Below, one piece after another: positions 34,325-46,067 of a stretch of 64,000 bases of DNA. The stretch's first letter is position 1. Each line of letters opens with the position of its first letter. The translations under genes were made by a program, and so were the position numbers. This DNA is from Rhexocercosporidium sp. MPI-PUGE-AT-0058 (Eukaryota; Ascomycota; Leotiomycetes; Helotiales): the NCBI GenBank assembly GCA_020746875.1, contig JAGTJL010000001.1:3906001-3970000 (forward strand), written 5' to 3'. Under the pieces are notes generated by a model. It was not told where the DNA came from. It saw only the letters and a list, made by a program, of their open reading frames with translations, and ran no database searches.

Positions 34325-37010
34325 TCACGAGTTTCTCCTCTCCAATCCACCGTCGCTTCCACTTCGATCGCGGCCAGTTCGACCTGTGCCAAAATGCTGC
34401 TGGGAGAGCCACTCTAGTACCGTCTCGTAACACAAAACATATTGTCTTAGACTTTGGACCATGCTCAGTCTCTGCCCACGGAAATCCTCAACCGTCTTTT
34501 CGACAAGATCTACGTTTTGATCGAATACCCAATCTCCCGAAACCCCAGCCCCTTTCGAGCTCATGTAATCTCCAGAAGGGCCAAAATCCATGGGTGTAGT
34601 TCCGCTCCTTGCCTCCTTTCGCTGGCGCTTCAGCATGTCAATTACTGTGTCAATAGTGCAGAAAGTCCCCGTGCGTCCACACCCAGCACTGCAATGGACA
34701 AGCATTGGCCTCGATGTCTCTGCCGATTCAGGTTCATCGGAACGAGTCGATTCTGTAGGTGCTGTAGATGCTCGCTGGATGACATTGCTGAGTTCAACTA
34801 ATCCTAAAAGCTGACCTGGACTTGCAGGGGCTCCGAAGTCTGGCCATGATGAGTAATGAACCTGCGTGATTTCCCGCATGGGAGAAAACGGATGGGCGGA
34901 ATGGGACAATGTGAACTTCCGTATGATGACATGCGGCGTTTCGGTAGGTGGAGGAGGAGCGGCGATTTCGGCGGTAGTGTTTGCCCGTCGGCGACCAGAG
35001 TCGCGGCTTTCTTTTGGCGAACGACTTCTGCTCGACGATAGAGCAACCCTCTTCTCCGACAATGCCTTCAGCTTCAGTGCACCGTATTCCTTACCCGACC
35101 AGTACGGGTGACATTTGAGTTGACCACCTTCCGATTCGGCCGTAAGCATGACAATGACCCTTACGTCTTGATCCCAGACGACACTCCAGAAGTCCTAGGC
35201 AATGTTAACAGTGATCAGGAATCAATGGAACAAGAAAACTTACCTCAAAAGTAGCAGGTAGGGGCCCTTGCGACGCAATATACTGCTTGTTGCTTCGCGA
35301 TGACCTGATGTGACTCGCATTGACATAATCACAAGCCCCCTCCGGACGACCTTGAATTCGTACTCGGGCGTGCTCAAACGGCCAGATGTTGTTGTAGCGG
35401 TTCTTGCCACCCTTCTCGATGCCAGCAATTTGAACATCCTTAGATCCTGGAACTGGTGTACCCCAAGATACTCCTGAAGAAAGTGCCTTTGTCATCCGAG
35501 ATTGTTCTGCAATTTCTAGACGCAAGAACTTGTCGGCAACAATCTTCCCGTGGTCTTCTTTTGCGCAGGTTTTGGTGAGCCACCTGGGGACGATGGATTG
35601 GAATTCTTGGCCAAGCTCATCTGGTACTTTGACATCCATTTGCCCTACACCACCAATGAGATCTTGGTTTTGACGAATGTTGCTGAAGAATGGGTTTGCG
35701 GCGTTCTTCGTTGCTGGCATGACACACCCTCCAGCTACAGGCGCAACCTCTGGTCCCGATGTCCCTAAAGACAAGCTGATCTTGGACGACTGCATCTCTT
35801 GACTAGACCGACTGTCGATAAGGTGTGGGAAATTCTTTGCGACCTCTGTAAATCCGCCTCTAACTATATAGGAGTTGCCCTTCCAGCCTTCATTTGAGAA
35901 TTTCTTGAGCGTGTTGACCGCTGATACTGCATCCTTCTTCTCAGAGGAGAAAGCGTCATATACAACAAGATATTTGGCATTCTTCCATTCGGAGAATCTG
36001 GCCTTCTCGCTTTCGTTTGTGAATGTGTCCTGGAGCTTTTGTAGATTGAATGACGGCCGCTTTAAGAGTGTCGTTGGAATACACAAGTTTAAAGCGCCGT
36101 GAATTCGTGACTGAGAGAATTGTGGAAACACGCGTAGATCTAGTAATAAGAACTGCGATGGAGGTAGACGTTCCACCATATCCCTCAATTGTGCTGGCGA
36201 GATTAGTACTGGGCCTTCCTCTAGCGAAGATGGGAGAGTGTCTGCCCGGTGGTGGTATGCTTTTTGCTGCAGTTTCAGTGATGGCGAAGGAGGGTCTGCC
36301 TTGTTTTGTGGTAGTGAGAGGCGAGGATGCCTGTCATCGAGGTTGGAGAGTACATTTCGCTGGAGAGGAGGATTTGGATCGTTCATGGGCGCCGGAGACT
36401 GTTGCCGCGGAATATCGAAGAACGAAGGAGCATTCAGCGACGGCCCACCATCAAGATCCATTCTCTCTGGAGTATCATGCCGAGGTTGCGGTCTCGACTT
36501 TGGAGATGTATTATCCTGGGTCTCCGATCTTGTAGGTCGTCTTTCTGGTTTTGGGCGCATGTGAGCACCCGGTGTCGATGCAAAGTGTGATAAATTCCCA
36601 TGTCCGAGGCTGAAAGCATTCGGGCCCTCTGCCTGCCTTCTAAAAGCTGCGAAATCTGGATTGGCATCTAACGGAAGATGTTTCGGGGAGGCTGCTCCAA
36701 AAGACCGTATCGATGACGAAGGAGGGCTCCAATTGTCCTTTGGGCCCACCCCAGAATCTCGAGGATCGCTGGCAGGGTCGACAATGAGGCCGAAGTAATT
36801 GGGACTTGGTGAACGGACGTCATTCTGGACTGCTGGTGATCGTAGGAAAGGTGCGGTATTTGGTGGATATGCTTGGCCTACGGACGCCGCAACTCGTGGC
36901 AGTGGGTTTGTAGGAGTTGAGGAGGATTTCGAAGAGGTTCGATGTGATGATGAATGGGAATGCGATTGTGCTGACCGCGGCGGCGGTCTTGTGGCAGTCT
37001 TCGTTACCAT
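34325..37010 (-). CDS. Protein tyrosine phosphatase with rhodanese domain (Pyp1/Ptp2-3-like)
   Basis: Predicted to dephosphorylate the activation-loop tyrosine of stress MAP kinases (Hog1/Sty1 type), by relation to S. pombe Pyp1/Pyp2 and yeast Ptp2/Ptp3. Exons on the minus strand 37010-35244 and 35194-34325 give 878 aa. The first 270 residues are Ser/Pro-rich and unstructured. A rhodanese/CDC25-like domain follows (about 275-410: PAQLRDMVER, FLLLDLRVFPQFSQSRIHGA); after VVYD it has no cysteine, so it is probably a non-catalytic docking domain. The PTP domain has KNRYNNIWPFE, DYVNASHIR, QGPLPATFEDFW, WPDFGAP and the signature HCSAGCGRTG, with a Ser/Arg/Pro insertion before the WPD loop and Gly-rich residues after the signature. 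The frame stays open upstream of the ATG at 37010, so the start could lie further 5' in an unseen exon. Confidence 0.9.
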
Positions 37011-40000
37011 CGTGGATGTTTCAGTCGCTCGCGGGGCAGAGGAAGTCGAGGTTGGTTTGCAACTTTGTGGGACGTCAAAAGCCTTTACTGTCTTTGAGAA
37101 TCCATGATGACCAAGCGTGTCTCTGCAACCAGTCCGAGAGTGATAGGTAGACGTTCGTTGTGGCGTGAATGGTCTTTTGATATGTGCTGTGTTCCTGGCT
37201 TGGAGGGAGAAGGAGCAGGCAAGTTGGGCGTGAGGTGGAGGTGGAGTTGATTGCCCTGAGCTGAGGCTCGGTCGATGACGCTCGAGGAGCTGAGTTGGGT
37301 GCGGCGAAAGGAGGGATTGGGAGGCACTGGAAGGCGAGGTGAGTAAGGTGAAGTTGGTAAGGAAGGGCTGTGTAGTTTTGGATTCCAGGGTTTTGGGATC
37401 GGCAGTGTAAATGCCCGGATTGGCCCTGCGTGGGAGACGGACGGGTTCTCAGGGGATCGTCGTTCGCTCTGGACCGTGAAATTCGGAAAGAAATGCTCAG
37501 AAGAGAAAGAGATCAGAAGAGCGTTGAGGCTATTTAGCAGCGCGGTGGACATGCAACATTGTGAAGGAAAGGAGTGTATAGGAGAAAGAGGTGCTGTATG
37601 GTATGGTATTTATCAGACAGGCGACGAGGAGGAGAAGGGAGAGGAGCAGGTGGCCGGCTTGCGCTTGATGAAGGATGATGATCGAGCGATGAGAGCGGGA
37701 GGGAGAAGCTTGTAGGGAGGGCTTCTAATCAGGGGCAGGCCGAATAACGCCACAAGACAAGACAAGACTTGCGAGTTGACAAGCACAAGGCCTCGTCAAT
37801 TGCTTTGCTTCCTTTGCTTCCTTTGCTTCCACGGTTGTGTCTAAAAGTAAATCAATATTGCGAATTACCATAGAGTAGGTAGGGGCTTGTCTCACGAGGA
37901 AGTTGGTGCAAGGCTGTGTCTGTCACTCTTTTGGCATTGTATTTACTTACACCACCTTGACTTAACAAGAATAGCCTTTCTAGTTCCACCCGCGTCACCC
38001 AACTAACTCAATCAACGAGCCAGATTCCTTACTTTCCAGTCGGGGACTGACTGTGGGCCAGACCGCTCCTTTCTTCAGCTTCGTCTGGAAGGGGAGCACG
38101 CTCTCTCTCACACAACCACACACTCTCTCTCTTTCATGTTACACGATCCTGAATGAAGGTCACGCCCACAGGGGAATGCAGTACTCAAAAGTAGAATGTT
38201 CAAGCCGACAGGTGCAAGAGGAGTATTGCGGGGGATCCTCGTTGGTTACCTTCTGCAATCGCAGGTTCTGTGTCACTTTCATGACATTCCAGAACTTGGG
38301 AATAGTTCCAAGTCTAGGATCTAGGGTCAAACAGGAGGTCATCTGCATCGCAGGGCTGCTGTTTTACTATGTAGACACATCCCGAGTATAAGACGCGTTC
38401 TATGATGTTTCCATTCCATGCATAGTACTTCCGTACAATTCCATATAACAAGCCAGTGCTACCCAGCATCTTCAACTTCGGCCTCTCTCTTGCTCTTCTT
38501 CGGACTTTGGTTGACATCCTCTCGCATTCATTAGTAATTCAGTCTTCTTTGGAAGCTTTCATGATTGATTACAGATCCTATCCCACTCACTTCGTCCGTT
38601 CCGCCGCACCCAAGTACAACTCAGCCCCCCACCAAGAAACGACGTCATTTCTAGCTCTCGGCTCACTTTACTTATTTCTCCGTCACTCGCGTGATTCTTC
38701 TCTTTCGGTACATCGAGTCACGATCATGTCTTCAAACTGTAGGCCCAGACAGCTGCCCATAAGTGACGCAGAAATGGCGAGGTTTGCAGTACTGCTCACG
38801 GCATCAGTTTCACTCAACTGGAGGGATTCACGCCCGACATCATATCTCCGTGACGATGCATAGGCCTAGATCTCTCTCCCAGCGGTCCAAATCGTCCACT
38901 ACTACATACCCGTCCACGCCTGTCAACCAGGTTTGTGACAAGCAGACGCTACTCAACCATTGGATTCAGCCTTCGATGCAGAAAACGTACGACTTCAAGG
39001 GGTGAACAGCTGCAGCCTTCGAGTGCTGGAAACAACTCTGCAGCCATCTCTTCGTCGCTGGCCCTGCCATGCCTGTAATTTGTGCTCTGGCTTGGGGTAT
39101 GAGCGTCATCCAGCGCTCCCGCGGGGTGCACCCTTCATCGCGTGGTTGGACGTCATTTCCAACACACGAACATGGGTAGGTGGGCAGTTTGTGTGCTTCT
39201 TGTGGCGTCGCGATATCGAGCCCAAAATAGGTACAAAGTCAGGTGTTGTTCACGAGACAAATGATCATGTGATATACAGTCTCTTCGCAGCGTTTGAGCT
39301 CGCTATATCCCTTGCGTTTGCAATTGTGCTTCGAAAGACACTTAGATGAGAGCGGAAGATAAAAAACAAATTAATTGTGGTGGTGCAATGAGCGCTGTTA
39401 CTTGACCAATCATCCACGGCAAGCGGTTGAGACTGAAATATTCACGTAAACAACAAGTATTTCAGAACACCCCACACTCTCTCCGTGAGAACGACACACG
39501 CTTCTTCCCTCCACAAGTTCCACTCTTGCTTAGCTACCGATGTGTTTCTGCATAAACCCCAGGTACTGTATAGAGGGAACATGTTCATAAACTCTATTCC
39601 GGTTCATAAAAGGAGAACTTCTCCGCTCCAACTTCCAGTTTCTAACCATCAACAGTCATCGCTAGAGACTTCTCCCGATAGAGATCCCTCCCTATCTCTC
39701 AACATCCGAACTCGCAACCCCACAAACATGGTTCTGACCAGCATGTTTACTCGGCCAGCGCCGCGGCAGCCCATACCTTATCTTGCGGGGTTGCAACGCA
39801 TGCCGAAAGTAGTCTGTAAGGCAGGGAGGAGAGAAACCTAGATCTCATCGTATGGTTCGTTTGTCGGCAGAGCCGTTGCGATGCATTTCACAATCTCGAG
39901 ATCTCATTGGTGGGCTTGCAACGACAACAGAGTTGATCGTCTGCCAAGAGGACCCCGAGATAAGCTCCAGATGGAGGAGCATGTAATATCAACATGCACT

Positions 40001-40292
40001 CGATGCCGTCTAAAAAAAATCTGCGATAAGAGGTTGGTACCTAAGAACCATTCATAATGTCAACGACCTGCACATTTTCTGTTTCTCTTTTCGCGTTTTG
40101 AAGCCACATGCATCCCTTCACTTTTTTCTCACACCCTCACAGTTCTCCTTGTACTACAACCGGCCAGATTGTGTACATATAAGAGTCTGGCGGTCTCGTT
40201 ATCTTCTAGTGTCACAGCCTTCTCACCCCACTCTGAGCAACCCTCGCGATCCGTTTGAGCTTTACTAAGGGAAACTTCAATTTTATTCCAAG
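37011..40292. other. 3.3-kb intergenic region between phosphatase and MFS genes
   Basis: The left end holds the phosphatase 5' leader, with an unusually long upstream open frame at 37085-37552 on the minus strand. A CT-rich tract lies at 38100-38135. Open frames at 38726-38863 and 38960-39349 on the plus strand show no recognisable family; the second ends with a hydrophobic segment near FAAFELAISLAFAIVL, but I cannot support it as a gene. A Zn2Cys6-like fragment at 39881-40057 is listed separately. The last 150 bp contain the MFS promoter with a CATATAAG element near 40186. Confidence 0.45.
39881..40057 (+). pseudogene. Fragment resembling the start of a Zn2Cys6 transcription factor
   Basis: A 58-codon open frame contains RDKLQMEEHVISTCTRCRLK followed by KICDKR. 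Fungal binuclear zinc clusters read CX2CX6C with basic residues such as RLKK in the loop, then CD and a Pro-turn. Here the spacing is CX2CX5C: one residue is missing just where the DNA has a run of eight A (40012-40019). The second half of the cluster (CX5-12CX2C) is not found downstream in any frame before the MFS gene. The simplest reading is a truncated relic, or a first exon whose partner was lost. It could also be chance, because the match is short. Confidence 0.35.
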
Positions 40293-41908
40293 ATGTCTCT
40301 CCGAAAAGCAGACTCGAGCTCCCTTGATGGAAAAGACGTCAAGACTGCCTACGACGTCAATGAGCCCGTCGAGCCATTATCCGAAATAGCTACAAATACC
40401 GGGACCGCCGCTGTCATTGACCACCATGCCGAACGGGCTCTCTGTCGGAAGTTCGACTACAGACTTCTCCCAGTCTTGGCTGTGATGTACCTGTTCAATG
40501 CTTTGGACAAGGGAAATCTCGGAAATGCAAAGACGGATGGTCTGGAGGATGACTTGCACTTCAAGAAGAATCAGTACAATATCATTCTGAGCGTATTCTA
40601 CGTGCCTTATGTTATTTTCGCTCCTCCTATCGTAGGTTACTAGCTATACTTTACTTGTCTGGGTCAGAGCTAATTGCTATGTAGGCTATGTTGGGGAAGA
40701 AATTTGGCCCTGCGGTTGTACTGCCTATTTTGATGGCATGTTTTGGCTCCCTCACAATCCTTGGAGTTGCTGTGAAGAACTTTGCTGGGATGATGACTCT
40801 GCGATGGTTTCTAGGTAAAACTCTTCGGCAAGGTGTCTAATGAAAGTGTTAATGAAAACTAGGAATGTCCGAATCAGCCTTTTTCCCACTTGTCATCTAC
40901 TATCTCACAACTTTCTATCGACGAGGGGAATTAGCACGGCGTCTTGCGATCTTCTACGCTGCAAGCAACATAGCCAACGCCTTCTCTGGACTGTTAGCTT
41001 TCGGTGTTTTCCATATCAAGAACTCAACCTTGGAAGGTTGGCGTTACCTCTTCCTCATCGAAGGATGCCTCACGACCCTCTTCGCCGTCTTCGCCTATTG
41101 GTATCTCCCACCCAATGCCGCAAATGCAAAGTTCTTGAACGAAGAAGAGAGAAAACTAGCCTACCATCGTATCCAGGTCGATTCGTCCTCAGTGGTCAAT
41201 GAGAAATTCAATCTCAAGGACTCTCTCAAGATTTTCCGCCAACCTACAACTTACGCGTTCTTGGCGATTGAAGTCTGCCTTGGTGTACCTCTTCAATCAG
41301 TTTCTCTATTCTTGCCACAGATCGTAGCTCGTCTAGGATACAGCAAAGTGAAGACGAATCTCTTCACTGTTGCTCCGAACGTCAGTGGTGCAGTCATGTT
41401 ACTCATTCTCGCCTTCACATCCGATTTGACCAGACGAAGAGGTCCTTTCATCACTCTGGGATTCATCTTCACTTTCTGCGGGATGATCATCTACGCAACC
41501 ATTGATGTCCTTCATCACACTAACATCGCTTATTTTGCGACGTTCATGATGTGCTGGGGTACATCCGCTCCATCAGTTCTACTGTCCACATGGTACAACA
41601 ACAACACTCCCCACGAAGGTCGTCGTGTGGTCCTCACTTCCGTGGGTGTTCCGATGGCGAATGTCATGGGCTTGGTTTCCAGCAACATCTTCACGCCAGG
41701 TTCGGCTCCGAAGTATATTCCAGCATTGGCGACTACGGCAGCTTTTGGCGCAACTGGTGCTCTGCTATCCGGTCTGTTGAGTTTGTATATGGTGTATGAT
41801 AATAAGAGGAGGGATAGAAAGTTGGGCAGGAAGTTGGATATCAAGGATGTGCCGACTGAATTGTTGAGGGATGGAGCTTCAGTGCCGGAATTCAGATGGT
41901 TCTTGTAA
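40293..41908 (+). CDS. MFS transporter, anion:cation symporter family (Dal5/allantoate permease-like)
   Basis: Predicted plasma-membrane permease for a small organic anion such as a vitamin or ureide; the substrate is not readable. Exons 40293-40631, 40685-40814 and 40863-41908 give 504 aa, typical of the family. A cytosolic tail of about 60 residues is followed by the family signature FDYRLLPVLAVMYLFNALDKGNLGNA in TM1 (about 64-88), then about 11 further hydrophobic segments. The characteristic TM4 region reads GMSESAFFPLVIYYLT with FYRRGELARRLAIFY, and WRYLFLIEGCLTT follows in TM6. The C-terminal tail is charged (DNKRRDRKLGRKLDIKDVP). A zinc-cluster fragment lies just upstream. Confidence 0.92.
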
Positions 41909-42621
41909 AAAAAATTTCAAGAAGGATATGGGCGATGTTTATGGCTCACTACGCGTGTGAAAGGATTACATAGTGATGATTATCAAGGTATAGGAGTTTT
42001 GGAGAGAGATAAAAAAGTCAACAAAGGTTTATTGTCTCAATATTTGAGGCAGGGTGTTTGGATACCTCTTTGTTAAATATTACGCAAGGTATTCATGTAC
42101 AGAGAGATACAGGGTATGGAAAGCGTAACTTTTCTAGATTTGGTTGCGTAGCCCGTGAGAGTCTCCTGTTCACCTTCACCTAGAAACGTACCGATGCTTG
42201 AGCGGTTCATGTTCTCGCTAGCTATCTACCTACCATCTGCCAGCTGCCATCCATTGTACAGCTGCAGCTGCAGCATTGCCAATTGCATCACAATAGCCAC
42301 TTTTTTTCCCCCTTCCACTGAACTTACTCTTTTGAGACATTCGTTCTTAAGTGTAGTAAAACTATTTACAACTAATATTCTACCCCAGCAGAACCAAAGA
42401 CACGTTTGTCGCGCGCCAAGGACCAGGCACCCCAGGTCCGGTCCGTACCTGTATTTTGACACCTCAGGCTGCATGGGCTCTTCCAGGCCCGTCCCGTCAA
42501 CATCAACAGCCTCGTCCTCGTCTCAAAAAAAACCGCGTCGAGCTCCATCCTCATACAATCACGCTCACTTGAGCGCCAAATCGCGCATTTCGTTGCTCCT
42601 TCCTCCCTACCTCACTTCGCA
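41909..42621. other. Intergenic between MFS gene and NIC96
   Basis: These 713 bp show no gene. From about 42290 the sequence is C/T-rich with CAGCTGCAGCTGCAGC at 42260-42275, and the last 100 bp (ACAATCACGCTCACTTG...) look like the NIC96 5' leader. A 191-codon open frame at 42155-42730 on the plus strand overlaps the NIC96 start in another frame and has no recognisable content. Confidence 0.5.
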
Positions 42622-45600
42622 ATGTCTTCTCTTTTCGGAAACCTCAATAATACAACGAAATCCGAACAGGGCGGCCTCTTTGGCCAGAAACCTGCAGCCA
42701 CTGGAGGAGGGTTATTTGGCGGTGGACTAGGTACATCGACCGCGACATCACAACCTACAACCGGGGGTACGACTGGTGGGGGATTGTTTGGATCGAGCTT
42801 GGGAGGAGGTTTGGGCGGTTTGGGATTAGGTGGTAGCACTCAACCTCAACAACCAAGCACGACTGGCGGAGGGATGTTTGGGAACTTAGGAGGAGCTACA
42901 TCACAACCTGCTGGAGGAAGCGTCTTTGGTGGACCTGGAACTAGTACACAGCAAACGAATGCGACAAACATGTTTGGCGGCATGAACGCTGGATCGACCT
43001 CTCAGCCTCAGCAAACCTCTGGACTTGGTGTGTCCAGCGCAGGTCCTCTCCAACAATCTCAGTCTGCTGGCCAAAACAACGCCTACTTCGATGCCATCCT
43101 GGAGCGCAGCCGGAAGAGAGCGCATGCCGAAGCTATCTCTGAGGACCTTCCACAGCTCCAACTCGGTCTTGGTGATCTGCGACAGCGTATAAAACGACTT
43201 GGACCAAACAAGACCGACCTCGCAGATGGCAGAGCTCATTACCTCCTCGCAGCTTCAGGTGTGGATCCAGGAGCAGTAGTCAGAGACCTAAGTGCTTTTG
43301 CCCAAACAGCCGCGAGGACAGACCGACCGCAGGCACCAGAGGTGCAGGATACGGACGTAGAATCATACCTAGCCAATTTGCAGACGCAGACTACGCTGAG
43401 CATGATCTCGGATGGACTCTCTCGATCAGTTCGTGATTTTGATGCTTTCTTGGAGGACAATGTCACCATGGAATGGGATGCCCAGCGAAAGCGGATCTAT
43501 CAACATTTCGGCATTCGTCCCAAGGAGTCTACAGGTGGTGGAACTGGTAGCTTTGCTGCAACCACGAACGATTCACAAGGCGGATTTGGAAGATCAAGAC
43601 GAACCAAGGCGGCTGCTCTTGCGGGATCACGAGCTTCTGGGCCTGGTGGCGGATCAGGAGGCGGGCCCGCAAGTGGACTTGGTGGTTTTGGTGACAGTGG
43701 CTTTGGAAAGTCGAGCATGCAAAAATCCATCATTGGAGCTGCTGGTCCAATTGGTACTGGCCACCAGCCTCTGTTTGCAGATGTTGAGAAGCAGCTGGAA
43801 GCCACTGGTGTCAATGTGGCAGCTCCTCATGATCGATTCCAGCGGGAAAAGCAGAACAAGTATGCCGAAAAGGTACAGCTTCTGAACTCTGCAAGATTGG
43901 AGAGAGAACCGTTCCCGATTTCCAATCAGTTTGCGGATGTTGTGAAGGCTGGAGGTGATCAGCATGGTCCTGACCTGGTCAAGGCATACGGAGCTTTGGT
44001 GTCAATAGTTGGCGAGGATCCTGAAGCAAAGTCATTTTCGGAGAATAGGACAGCCAGGGAACGACAGTTTGCAGAAGCTTATAACAGCGACTCTCAATCC
44101 AGTACCGCGTCGCAGGAACTGAGGAAACAAATCCTACGTGGAGGTGCAAGATGCTTGGAGAAGCTGGCTTTTGAGAAGATGGAGGACATGATTACGAAGA
44201 ACCCTCGAGATGCCAACCTTGGAGGAGTTCCCAACGTCATCAACAAAGTCAAGGCTTATGTCCGCGTACTGGCTGTGAAGAAGAGCCTCACTGTAGACAA
44301 CGCCGACTTGCAGATGCTTGGAGATGACTATGTCTGGGCTCTTCTCTACTTCCTCCTGAGAACTGGCCATGTTACGGAAGCAGACCTCTATGTCACCCAA
44401 AATTCTGTGGTGTTCAGAGCCCTCGATCGTAACTTCAGTACCTATATGCATGCGTACGCCGGGGATCCCAACCGGAAACTCAGCGACGAGCTTCAAGTTC
44501 GTATCAATTCCGAATATAACCAGCGTCTTCGAATTGCACCAGAAAACTCCATTGATCCATATAGAATGGCTTGTTACAAGCTCATTGGTCGCTGCGATCT
44601 CAGAAGCCGAACTTTGGATGGCATCAACCAGGACATCGAGGACTTTGCCTGGAATCAGCTTGTCCTGGCACGGGAAACGAACAAAGTCGACTCGATGGCT
44701 AGCGAAGTTTATGATCTCAGCCAAGCGCAGCAGACCATCCGAGAGATTGGAAACCGATTCTTTTCTCCAGCAGCTGCTGGCGGAGCCAACATTGGCAGCT
44801 CTTTCGGCGCTTTTGTTTTCCTGCAAATTGCACTGGGTATGTTTGAGGAAGCTGTTAGCTTCCTCTACAAGTATTCTTACGTAGATGGTGTACATCTTGC
44901 AATTGCTTTGGACTTTTATGGTCTCCTGAGAGTGTCGGATCCAACAAGCGGAAACCAAGATCTTCTGAGCCGAACAACCACAAATCTGCCGCAGATCAGC
45001 TTTGCCCGGATGGTTGGCCTGTACACCCGGGATTTCAGAGCTGCCAATGTCTCTGCTGCTGTAGACTACCTCGTCTTGATCTGTCTAAACAAGGACCTGC
45101 GAGGCCAAGCAGGTGCCAATTATACCATGACTTGCCACGAAAGCTTACGAGAGCTTGCACTGGAGAGTAGAGAGTTTGCACTTCTCCTGGGAGATATGCG
45201 CAGCGATGGACAACGTATCAATGGCCTCATCGAGGACCGCGTTCGCTTGATCGGCTTGCAAGATGCAGGCGAATTCATGCGTACCATAACTTTGCAAGCT
45301 GCAAGCGTTGCAGACGACAATGGACGAACTACCGATGCAGTACTGTTGTATCACCTTGCTACGGAGTACGACAGCGTGATCATCACAATCAACCGAGCAC
45401 TAAGCGAAGCAATTGCCACACCACTTGGTCAAGAGCCGTTGAAGTTGCAGCCGTTGAAGTTGCAGCCGTTGAAGGCTCGGTCTGTTACCGATCAACAAAA
45501 CATCCAAGGCACCGAATCCAGTCTCACATCTATCGACGATCCTTTCATTTTGTCGGAGAAGATGTCGCGGATCTATACTGGCCAGATGTACCGAGCCAAG

Positions 45601-46067
45601 ATCAAGCTCCAGAACCAAGAAGCCTGTGTTGCTTTACAGACAATGTACCAAGCCAAGAATATGGTCGAGAACAGCAGATGGACTGATGCACTTGACGTAA
45701 GTTTTCTTTACTTGATTACTAGCATGACTTTACTAACATTTTGCAGCTTATGAAGAGTCTTGACATCCTTCCGCTCGCCGCCCGTGGAGATCCATCAATC
45801 ATTCGAAGCTGTGCCACCAAATTCTCCGCCCTACCTCAACCTGTAGCCCACAATGTACCCAATCTTCTGATGTGGTCCATCATGTGCTGCAAGAATCAGC
45901 GGCTCATTCTACAGAACAGCCAATTCGGCGGAAACGAGGGTACCAGACAGGCCATGATTGAAGAGTTCAAGCAGACAAACATGGACTTGACGACCTACAC
46001 CAGTCAGCTGAGATATAGGTTCCCGGCTCATATTCACGAGGCATTGGCTAGAGCACAATCGGAGTAA
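42622..46067 (+). CDS. NIC96: Nucleoporin Nic96 (Nup93 family), inner-ring scaffold
   Basis: Scaffold nucleoporin that anchors the Nsp1 channel trimer and binds the large inner-ring Nups. Exons 42622-45696 and 45747-46067 give 1131 aa, longer than yeast Nic96 (839). Residues 1-150 are Gly/Gln/Thr-rich with repeated GLFG, GMFG, SVFG and NMFGG units. A helical segment near 155-200 (FDAILERSRKRAHAEAISED) fits the Nsp1-complex binding region. After a Gly-rich linker (about 300-360) comes the long alpha-solenoid Nic96 domain (about 370-1131), with ALLYFLLRTGHVTEADLYV and QIALGMFEEAVSFLYKYSYV. A 15-nt unit repeated 2.6 times (45436-45474) adds PLKLQPLKLQPLKAR in a likely loop. Codon use is uniform throughout. 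Confidence 0.94.
45436..45474 (+). repeat. 15-nt coding minisatellite inside NIC96
   Basis: CCGTTGAAGTTGCAG occurs twice exactly (45436-45450 and 45451-45465), followed by a partial third copy (45466-45474). Each unit is in frame and encodes PLKLQ, so copy-number changes would keep the reading frame. Confidence 0.92.

Noticed and set aside
38726..39349. Possible small gene between phosphatase and MFS genes
   Set aside because: Two open pieces in different frames without a convincing intron, no known domain, and only one hydrophobic segment at the end; not enough to call a gene.
39995..40033. An intact Zn2Cys6 domain
   Set aside because: Spacing is CX2CX5C and the second half-cluster is missing, so only a relic or chance match can be supported.
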